From Candidatus Kryptonium thompsonii (GTDB lineage Bacteria > Bacteroidota > Ignavibacteria > Kryptoniales > Kryptoniaceae): a stretch of 64,000 nt of DNA. The stretch's first letter is position 1. Each line of letters begins with the position of its first letter. The notes beneath the pieces were generated by a model. It saw only the letters and a program-made list of their open reading frames with translations. It searched no databases and was not told where the DNA came from. Shown here one piece after another: positions 57,498 through 64,000 of this stretch. Position numbers and translations under genes: made by a program. The DNA is taken from positions 124,001-188,000 of the forward strand of contig LDXX01000006.1 of the NCBI GenBank assembly GCA_001442925.1. Reading direction: 5' to 3'.

Positions 57498-58454
57498 TTA
57501 TAACCTGCTCCACATATCTTGAATTTGCCTTAGCAAAACTGCTGGGTCTGTTGAGTGAGGTGCTCCGGCGGGATCAATTATGTCAAGTTGCTGTGCTGCA
57601 CTTTGAAAATCACCAAGTGTGTAATATGACTGGGCTAAAACAAGGCGAAGTCTTTTGTAATACACGCGATTATCGTACGCAAAGACATAGTTTGGATTTG
57701 CATTTAAAACTTCAAGCGCCCGTTGAATTGCGGATGAAAATTCATTTAACGCATGGTGAACGAAAGCAAGTCCAGCTTTTGAATTTAAACTGACACTTTG
57801 CGATACACTTTGATGAGCAAGTGAATTTAGAAGATCATTCCTGGCGAGCGAAAATTCGCGTTTATAGGCTCTCGACCATCCACGACCACATTCAGCTTCA
57901 GCTTGGAGACTATCATATCTTGAATTAGCACGAGATAAAGAAACTGCTTGATCAAATTTCGTAAAAGCATCGTCATAATTTTTGTTGCTAAATGATTGCC
58001 AACCGGATTGTATTAGGGAAATTATCTGATTTATGGTTGCATCACCATTCCCAAGTAATTGAACTGTTAAAGGCGAAGAAAGATTTGTCGCGTTGTGCGT
58101 GATTGAAAGAGCTCCAGAGAATGCACCATCAGAAGTTGGGGTAAATCTCACATAAGTGATAATTGAATCACCAGGGGATAAATTAAACTGTGTTGCTCCT
58201 TGAATTGAAAATCCGTTTCCACTTATATTTACTGTTCCAGTAAGTTTTCCAGTTGAATTATTTTGATTTTTTACTACAATAGGCATATCCTTGTATTGAT
58301 TTACCGCAACATATCCAAAGTTAAGTGAGCTTGGGGTTACACTGATATAAATAACTGCGCTTGGCTCAGAAGGTTGTTTTTTACAGGCTGTAAATGAAAT
58401 CAAAAGTATAAATGCGATTGTTAAGCTTATACCCGGTTTTAAGAAACTTCTCAT
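57498..58454 (-). CDS. Lipoprotein with choice-of-anchor D and TPR-like repeats
   Basis: 318 residues. Lipoprotein signal with Cys24 (LISFTACKK). Residues about 35-130 form an ASH/choice-of-anchor D domain (VTPSSLNFGYVAV, VRFTPTSDGAFSGALSI, VQLLGNGD). Residues 140-300 read like TPR helices (WQSFSNKNYDDAFTKFDQAVSL, LGDFQSAAQQLDII). Envelope scaffold or assembly factor at a guess. It lies 15 bases after the T9SS metalloprotease gene, same strand. Confidence 0.75.
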   Translation of the reverse strand: MRSFLKPGISLTIAFILLISFTACKKQPSEPSAVIYISVTPSSLNFGYVAVNQYKDMPIVVKNQNNSTGKLTGTVNISGNGFSIQGATQFNLSPGDSIITYVRFTPTSDGAFSGALSITHNATNLSSPLTVQLLGNGDATINQIISLIQSGWQSFSNKNYDDAFTKFDQAVSLSRANSRYDSLQAEAECGRGWSRAYKREFSLARNDLLNSLAHQSVSQSVSLNSKAGLAFVHHALNEFSSAIQRALEVLNANPNYVFAYDNRVYYKRLRLVLAQSYYTLGDFQSAAQQLDIIDPAGAPHSTDPAVLLRQIQDMWSRL

Positions 58455-58469
58455 TTTTATCTCCCGTTT

Positions 58470-61400
58470 TTATTTTGTCAAAACCATTTTTAATGTCTTA
58501 CTAAAGTTTCCGGCAGTTATCCTATAAAAGTAAATTCCCGATGGTGCAATTTTACCCGTGTTATCCTTGCCATCCCAAACAACAGTATATCTCCCAGCAT
58601 TTTTGAATTCATTTACAAGCGTTTTAATCTCTTGCCCAATGATGTTGTAAATTTTGAGAGTTACAAACGCATCCTCAGGCAAGTCAAAGCTTATGCTCGT
58701 TGATGGGTTGAACGGATTTGGATAATTTTGGTAAAGTTCAAATTTTTGGGGTATATCAACCACAGGAGTGCCAACTTCAGTAACCTCAGTTTTTCTCGTT
58801 ACTATGAATTGGCCTAATTTGCTTATTTCGGCTGTGATGAAATCTCCAGAATTTGAAACAGTTGAATTTAATCCCACCCATCGTGTTCCATCCCAATATG
58901 CGATTGTCAATTCATTTAATGGTATGGATGAAATTTTATTGGGATCGAGATAAATTTTAAGCACCGCTGGTCTGTTAAGTTCGTAACCGACCGGGCTCAG
59001 TGTGTAAACTGAGCTTAGTTTTGTACTAATTGAGTTTTCAACCTCGGCATTTAAAACATCGGAATTGCCAGCGAAGGCAATTACATATAAATTATCCCTG
59101 AGTGAATTTCTCCCAAATTCAACCTCCATTTTTCCATCTGTTGAAGCAATATATCCACCACTGACTGATTGTAAAAATTGAACATTAAATGTATAAGCCG
59201 TATCTGAATAGACAAATCCGTATTTTGTCGTTCCCCTAACTCTTATTTCAATTGCCCCGCTTGATGTTAAAGTTATATTATTGTCAACAAAAACCTTATC
59301 ATTTGAATTTGGAACTGGTTGAAAGATTAAATTTACTACATTTGAACCCTGTGTTAACGTCCCAGAGAGATTATTTTTGTTAAGTTTGGATGGGCTTGCA
59401 ACAAATACATCAAGTCGCTCGCTGAAAATAGGATTTTGGAAAAATCCAACAATAAGTCGTGGCTTTGTTGTATCAGTGTAGGCGAAGGTTGCTCTCATCA
59501 TCATGTTCCAACCTCTCAAAGATACAGTGGTTCCACCACTTGATACTTGAAGATTTTCCATCGGAACCCATGTATTTGGATTTGATGGATGAGTTGGGCC
59601 AAAGAAAGCATAGGTATAATTTACCTTTGTTGTACTGTCCATCCCGACATAAGTTCCAATTGTGTCATTTTCAGTAAAGCCGATATAAATTGTTCCAAGA
59701 TTTTTAAGCTGTGAGGCATACGGTGTTAAATCGATGGTTAAAAATTGACCATCGTAGCCACTTCTACTGGTTGAGTAGATGAACGGTGTTATTATGTCAT
59801 TTCCTGGAAGACCATTGTTATCTGCCCAAACATGGAAGTAAAAATCTTTCGGTGCATTAGCTGGTACAGTAGAACCAGAAAATTCTTGAGAAAAAGCTGC
59901 AAGTATTTTAGCTGAAACAAGCTGGTTTACACTAACTTCGGGGACGAACTTAACAGCCCAACCAAATCCTTCCCTGCTATTCCCGAAGCCAAGGAAATTG
60001 GCATTTCCGATAAATCTATCTGGCGTTCCATCATCATATGCTGTCTCAACATAAAATGCTATCTGTCGCCCTTGCGAAGTATAAGAGTATGTCGCGGAAG
60101 TTGAACCTGTGTTTATTACTACGAAAATCACAGTATTTACTGAGCTTCCAAATTCAGGAACTTCAAAGCTAACCCCAGCTGGAACATCAACAACTTGTTT
60201 AACGGAAGTACCAAGTTTTATCGCCTTTATCTTGACAAGCGCTGAGCTTGTCGTAAATGTCACCTTGAGTGATTCACCATACGCAAAAACTATGTAATTA
60301 ACTGCATATCCATAAACATTTTGATTCGACACACTGACATTTGGATCAGTGTGATAATTTAATTCCGTCGGCTTTCCTGAGATTGCATAAGTATAACCAT
60401 ATTTTGGATCGACAGTTTTGTCGTTTAAATAGTTTGCAATAAACCAGTTCGTCAAAACATCTGTGAAGGTTGTACCTTTGGTTGAGAAAACGAGATTCAA
60501 GCCAGTGGCACCATTATTGGGCTCTTGCACAGCTTGTTTTAAAATATTATCCCCAAGTTGTTCGGTATAATAGAGCGTAAAGAGAGCAGCTCTCGAGTAA
60601 TCTGAGAGAACATCACCACTTATATTGTTCCAATCAAACAACGGCACATTTGGTTTTGCAAAATATCTCGATGGACTTCTTAATGGATATCCGCAAATCA
60701 CCTCAGCGACTTCTGATAAACCCTCGTTCACAAATGTCACTTCGTCCTTATCGTAGTTATAGTGAATTAGGTGTTGATATTCATGGGCAAGCGTGCTTAA
60801 CGGTCTTTGCGGATTTCTTGTACCGTTGTAGTAAATCCCTGGGTATGAGTCAATGTAAAGTATGTCGCGCTGATTGCTCCCCTGATTATTTGTTTGATCC
60901 CATGAAAAGAAAAATCCTGCGACATAGCTTCCACCAGGTTGCCATCCGTCTTTTATATCAGTTATCAAAAAGTCAGTTTTTCCATCCCCATCTTTGTTTG
61001 GTGGGAGACCAAAATATTGATGATTAAGCGCAACTATACCTTTATTTGGGTCTCTTGAAGCGGACGGAGTTTGAGTCTCAAGCGCTGTTAAAATCGCGTC
61101 AACCTCTGTTTGCGTGACATGTCCATTATTGAGCTCGGTTGTATCCACCCATACTTGTGTTAAATTTCCTACCGCTCTCAGTTCCGCAACAACATTATCA
61201 AATTGGTTTGTTGTTAAATTTAAGACGAAAAAGTTTCTTCTTGTCCCAACGGTGTCCGCGGTTTTTAACGGGAGCGATTTCTCAAGAATTGACTTCTGCA
61301 TCAAAGCGTAAACTTCAGGATTGTAAATTCGCGTGTTCTCAAGCGCCTGTTTTGCTATCTCATCGTTGAGAAAAATTGTTCCACATATTGGGATGCCAAT

Positions 61401-61514
61401 ATCATTATGTGAATTTTCAAGGGTTGCGCGATTGATTTCAGATGGTAAGCCTTGAGCAAAGGAAAAATTTATAAAAACAAAAAATAGCAAAAATGTAAGA
61501 ATCTTTGCTCTCAT
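58470..61514 (-). CDS. T9SS-exported M30-like metalloprotease (1014 aa)
   Basis: Signal peptide ILTFLLFFVFINFSFA/QG. Catalytic region with LAHEYQHLIHYN (H244, E245, H248), NEGLSE about 20 residues on as probable third ligand, and NKDGDGKTDFLITDIKDG before it; the HEYQH form fits the M30 (hyicolysin-like) family. Beta domains follow, then a T9SS sorting domain ([41 protein letters not shown]). Likely cell-surface or secreted protease for protein scavenging. Confidence 0.83.
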   Translation of the reverse strand: MRAKILTFLLFFVFINFSFAQGLPSEINRATLENSHNDIGIPICGTIFLNDEIAKQALENTRIYNPEVYALMQKSILEKSLPLKTADTVGTRRNFFVLNLTTNQFDNVVAELRAVGNLTQVWVDTTELNNGHVTQTEVDAILTALETQTPSASRDPNKGIVALNHQYFGLPPNKDGDGKTDFLITDIKDGWQPGGSYVAGFFFSWDQTNNQGSNQRDILYIDSYPGIYYNGTRNPQRPLSTLAHEYQHLIHYNYDKDEVTFVNEGLSEVAEVICGYPLRSPSRYFAKPNVPLFDWNNISGDVLSDYSRAALFTLYYTEQLGDNILKQAVQEPNNGATGLNLVFSTKGTTFTDVLTNWFIANYLNDKTVDPKYGYTYAISGKPTELNYHTDPNVSVSNQNVYGYAVNYIVFAYGESLKVTFTTSSALVKIKAIKLGTSVKQVVDVPAGVSFEVPEFGSSVNTVIFVVINTGSTSATYSYTSQGRQIAFYVETAYDDGTPDRFIGNANFLGFGNSREGFGWAVKFVPEVSVNQLVSAKILAAFSQEFSGSTVPANAPKDFYFHVWADNNGLPGNDIITPFIYSTSRSGYDGQFLTIDLTPYASQLKNLGTIYIGFTENDTIGTYVGMDSTTKVNYTYAFFGPTHPSNPNTWVPMENLQVSSGGTTVSLRGWNMMMRATFAYTDTTKPRLIVGFFQNPIFSERLDVFVASPSKLNKNNLSGTLTQGSNVVNLIFQPVPNSNDKVFVDNNITLTSSGAIEIRVRGTTKYGFVYSDTAYTFNVQFLQSVSGGYIASTDGKMEVEFGRNSLRDNLYVIAFAGNSDVLNAEVENSISTKLSSVYTLSPVGYELNRPAVLKIYLDPNKISSIPLNELTIAYWDGTRWVGLNSTVSNSGDFITAEISKLGQFIVTRKTEVTEVGTPVVDIPQKFELYQNYPNPFNPSTSISFDLPEDAFVTLKIYNIIGQEIKTLVNEFKNAGRYTVVWDGKDNTGKIAPSGIYFYRITAGNFSKTLKMVLTK

Positions 61515-61532
61515 CTCTTCCTCCGTTGATTT

Positions 61533-61844
61533 TTATTTAGGTGATAAGATTTTAAAACTTTTGGCAATTAGTTTGCCCTTTTCATTTCCTTTTGTCTCTC
61601 TTCGTTCAATCTCAAGAATTACTGTAGAACCTTGATTTTTCCACAATTCTTTATATACTGGTGAATTTTTTGAAATCAAGAAAACTTCCCCGTTTTCATC
61701 TTGAATTGCAAGCTCCGTAAATGGTTCATTTCCAGTGACATAGATTTTCCCCTTAATCTGATGTTGATCCTCTGAATAAAAGCGAAAAACAGAACAACCG
61801 ATGATGAAAGTGAAAGTGATGAATATGATGAAAAGTAGCCTCAT
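61533..61844 (-). CDS. Small hypothetical lipoprotein
   Basis: 103 residues. Lipobox Cys17 after a strongly hydrophobic run (FIIFITFTFIIGC). The mature part reads like a single beta-barrel or OB-like domain (IKGKIYVTGNEPFTELAIQDENG, VILEIERRETKG). 13 bases after the flippase gene on the same strand. Function unknown. Confidence 0.7.
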   Translation of the reverse strand: MRLLFIIFITFTFIIGCSVFRFYSEDQHQIKGKIYVTGNEPFTELAIQDENGEVFLISKNSPVYKELWKNQGSTVILEIERRETKGNEKGKLIAKSFKILSPK

Positions 61845-61857
61845 TTGGTTTGTGCCC

Positions 61858-63303
61858 TTACTTTTCCTTTCGCCTGAAAAAAGAACTCGATGTCAAAAGC
61901 AAGATAAAAAATAAAATCAAAAATGTCAACTTTAGAATTAGTGATGTGACCTGAGTCAAACCATTTGAATTAAATTGGATAAGTTTAAACAAAGCGAAGC
62001 AAACAAGGGTTGCAAAAGCAATTTTAGAAAGCTTTGCGTATTCGTATTTTATCGGATAAATTTTTTGGTTAATTATAAAAAGTGAAACTGACATTGCAAG
62101 GTAACTTATAAATGTAGCCCACGCAGCACCGTAAATTCCAAACATTGGAATTAAAGCATAGTTCCCAATTATATTAGCCAACGCACCTAATCCAGTAATA
62201 TACGGCAGGTATTTTGTCTTTTTTTCTATGTAAACCCCTACTATCAAGTTAACATAAATCCCGTTGAAAAGATAGCCAGCCAAAATTATTGGCACAATTC
62301 CAAGTCCACCCCAATAATCAGGATGTATAATATGTCTTCCCAGAATTTTTATCCTGACGAAGTCATCGATGAAAAATGAGACAAGAAGGAATAAAAATGA
62401 CGCAGTTAAAACGAAATAAGTCATAACTTTTGAAAAGATAACCTTTGCATCTGGACGATTTGCATTTTTCAAAAAGAATGGCCTCCATGCATAGTCGAAC
62501 ATTGACACAAAAAGCATCATGAAAATCCCAAGCCGATAGTTTGCTTGATAAATTCCAACAGTTTCATCATTTGTTAACGCCTTTAAAATGGGGCGATCCA
62601 CCACTTGGATTATCATTGCAGATAATCCCGACGGTATGTAGGGAAGCCCGAATTTTAGAAGTTGAATATAAAGGCTTCTTAAGAAAGAAAACGAAAAGTT
62701 TAAAAAAATTACAGGCAGAAGCATCGCAAATGTCATGGCTGATGCTGTAAGCCCACTTATGAAAATTCCGTAGATTCCAAGCTTGAATTTTAATAGGAGT
62801 AAAATGTTAAGGGCTACATTTACAACTATGTTAAGTATTTTGATCATTGAAAAAATTAACGCTTTACTCTCAAGCCTTAGATATGCAAGTGGGATTATAG
62901 ACACGGCGTCAAAAAATAAAATCCACGCGGAGTATTTCACACAAACCGAGTATTTGGACGGTATAGCGATTATCTTTGTGATATCGTCCGAGAAAATATG
63001 AAGCAAACTTGAAAAAAATAAAGATGAAAAAAAGATTGAAATAAACGGCGTGCTAAAGTTATCTTTTTTGGTCCCGATTTCAAGTGATGAAGCGTATCTT
63101 AGATATGCCGACTCCATGCCGTAGGAATAAATCACGTTCAGGAAAGCTATATAAGCATAAATTGTTGTGACTATACCGTACTCTTCGGGTTTTAAGATGT
63201 TCGTGTAAAAGGGGACGAGAATAAAATTTAAAAATCGCCCAATTATTGTGCTTAGTCCATAAATTGCGGTTTCTTTTCCAAGCTGTCTTATTTGTTGAAA
63301 CAT
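61858..63303 (-). CDS. Polysaccharide flippase (MOP/Wzx-like)
   Basis: 481 residues from the ATG at 63303 (a TTG one codon earlier is also open). Typical start MFQQIRQLGKETAIYGLSTI then GRFLNFILVPFYTNIL, GLPYIPSGLSAMIIQVVDRP and about 12-14 helices. It likely flips lipid-linked sugar repeats across the inner membrane. No glycosyltransferases next to it. The lipA gene is 18 bases upstream on the same strand. Confidence 0.85.
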   Translation of the reverse strand: MFQQIRQLGKETAIYGLSTIIGRFLNFILVPFYTNILKPEEYGIVTTIYAYIAFLNVIYSYGMESAYLRYASSLEIGTKKDNFSTPFISIFFSSLFFSSLLHIFSDDITKIIAIPSKYSVCVKYSAWILFFDAVSIIPLAYLRLESKALIFSMIKILNIVVNVALNILLLLKFKLGIYGIFISGLTASAMTFAMLLPVIFLNFSFSFLRSLYIQLLKFGLPYIPSGLSAMIIQVVDRPILKALTNDETVGIYQANYRLGIFMMLFVSMFDYAWRPFFLKNANRPDAKVIFSKVMTYFVLTASFLFLLVSFFIDDFVRIKILGRHIIHPDYWGGLGIVPIILAGYLFNGIYVNLIVGVYIEKKTKYLPYITGLGALANIIGNYALIPMFGIYGAAWATFISYLAMSVSLFIINQKIYPIKYEYAKLSKIAFATLVCFALFKLIQFNSNGLTQVTSLILKLTFLILFFILLLTSSSFFRRKEK

Positions 63304-63321
63304 CAATGCAGGTTTTTATCT

Positions 63322-64000
63322 TTATGGCCAGATGATATGAGACTCTGCGTGATATGAGCTTCTTACAAGCGGGCCAGATTCCACATATTTGAACCCCATT
63401 TCAATACCGAGTTTTTTCAACATTTCAAATTCTTCGGGGGTGACATATCTGTCGACGGGCAAATGCATTTTAGTTGGTTGGAGATATTGGCCAAGCGTAA
63501 GTATATCAACATCAATAGCTCTTAAATCTTTCATAACTTCAATTACTTCATCAATCGTTTCACCTATTCCAAGCATCATTCCTGTTTTTGTGATGAGACC
63601 ATGTTTTTTACAGTAGCTTAAAACTTTCAAACTTCTCTCATATTTGGCTTGGGGTCGGACTATCTTATAAAGTCGTGGGACGGTTTCAACATTATGATTT
63701 AAAATATCTGGTTTTGCTTCAATTATAACATCAAGTGCGGATTCATCTCCTTTGAAATCGGGAATCAAAACCTCAACTCTACATTCTGGAACGAGATTTC
63801 TGATTTGCCTTATCGTTTCAGCAAAAATCCCAGCGCCACCATCTTTTAAATCATCTCGATTGACAGAAGTTATAACTGCGTGTTTTATTCCCATGAGTTT
63901 AACCGCTTGTGCTACTCTTCTAGGTTCATCAGAATCAAACCATGTAGGTTTACCTGTTTTGACGGCGCAAAAACCACAGCTTCGTGTGCATACATCCCCC
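63322..64000 (-). CDS. lipA: Lipoyl synthase, 5' end beyond the window
   Basis: Last 226 or so residues. Starts within the radical SAM cluster region ([13 protein letters not shown]), then [66 protein letters not shown] and the Ser ligand near the end, LVRSSYHAE. It inserts two sulfurs into octanoyl groups to make lipoate. The frame runs to the window edge, so a start inside the window (63894) would cut away the cluster and is wrong. Confidence 0.96.
   Translation of the reverse strand, partial: GDVCTRSCGFCAVKTGKPTWFDSDEPRRVAQAVKLMGIKHAVITSVNRDDLKDGGAGIFAETIRQIRNLVPECRVEVLIPDFKGDESALDVIIEAKPDILNHNVETVPRLYKIVRPQAKYERSLKVLSYCKKHGLITKTGMMLGIGETIDEVIEVMKDLRAIDVDILTLGQYLQPTKMHLPVDRYVTPEEFEMLKKLGIEMGFKYVESGPLVRSSYHAESHIIWP

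Noticed and set aside
1-64000. tRNA, rRNA or riboswitch genes
   Set aside because: The gaps between genes are short and I found no T-loop-like motifs, rRNA segments or known riboswitch cores by eye; weak ones could be missed.

Overview
The window looks like a piece of chromosome from a thermophile-like bacterium of the Bacteroidota/Chlorobi (FCB) group, most like Ignavibacteria or Candidatus Kryptonia. This is an inference from gene content and style: AT-rich DNA, several secreted proteins ending in the type IX secretion sorting domain (NYPNPFNP...), choice-of-anchor D domains, two-component-type propeller repeats, a BamD lipoprotein, a full-length Ccm cytochrome c maturation set and HypCDE. 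I recognise no tRNA, rRNA, CRISPR array, integrase or transposase.

Layout. 1-1014: 3' end of an NSS-family sodium symporter plus its 43-residue small subunit, closed by a strong bidirectional terminator. 1056-4286 (-): large T9SS cargo protein and a lipoprotein. 4496-7988: receiver-PAS-kinase, NtrC-type sigma-54 activator and dCTP deaminase, the last two overlapping. 8129-11879: two divergent D-Ala-D-Ala-ligase-like ATP-grasp enzymes, a GNAT acetyltransferase and a lysine 2,3-aminomutase, with promoter and terminator; this looks like an undescribed beta-amino-acid (probably beta-lysine) pathway. 12055-19661: outer-membrane protein, PAP2 protein, DNA polymerase X, panC, panD, a GlmU-type uridylyltransferase without its acetyltransferase half, and RlmI-type methyltransferase. 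19658-22465 (-): amidase, Tat-signal small protein, DUF362 protein. 22551-26218: MFS transporter, asnS and an ABC ATPase whose permease is missing.

26207-36605 is the most striking part: a ~10.3-kb defence island inserted just after the ABC ATPase gene and flanked by an imperfect ~65-bp direct repeat. It carries one tight operon: a long type III-like DNA methyltransferase (Mod), a PHP-SMC-like ATPase, an AlbA_2/ATPase-domain protein split by a -1 frameshift at a slippery T-run, and a Res-type helicase-nuclease. The two extra genes sit between mod and res, which suggests an expanded type III restriction system.

36655-49538: htpX, gdhA, bamD, a hotdog thioesterase, an FG-GAP protein with a T9SS metalloprotease, and ccmABCDEF (CcmE of the CxxxY type). 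49714-54925: two T9SS cargo proteins sharing an almost identical sorting-domain DNA segment, a 14-repeat propeller protein and, right after it, the decayed remains of its T9SS sorting domain. 54991-57390 (-): hypE, hypD, hypC. 57498-64000 (-): lipoprotein, T9SS M30-like metalloprotease, small lipoprotein, polysaccharide flippase and the 3' part of lipA.

Calls rest on reading motifs by eye; no alignment or database search was run.
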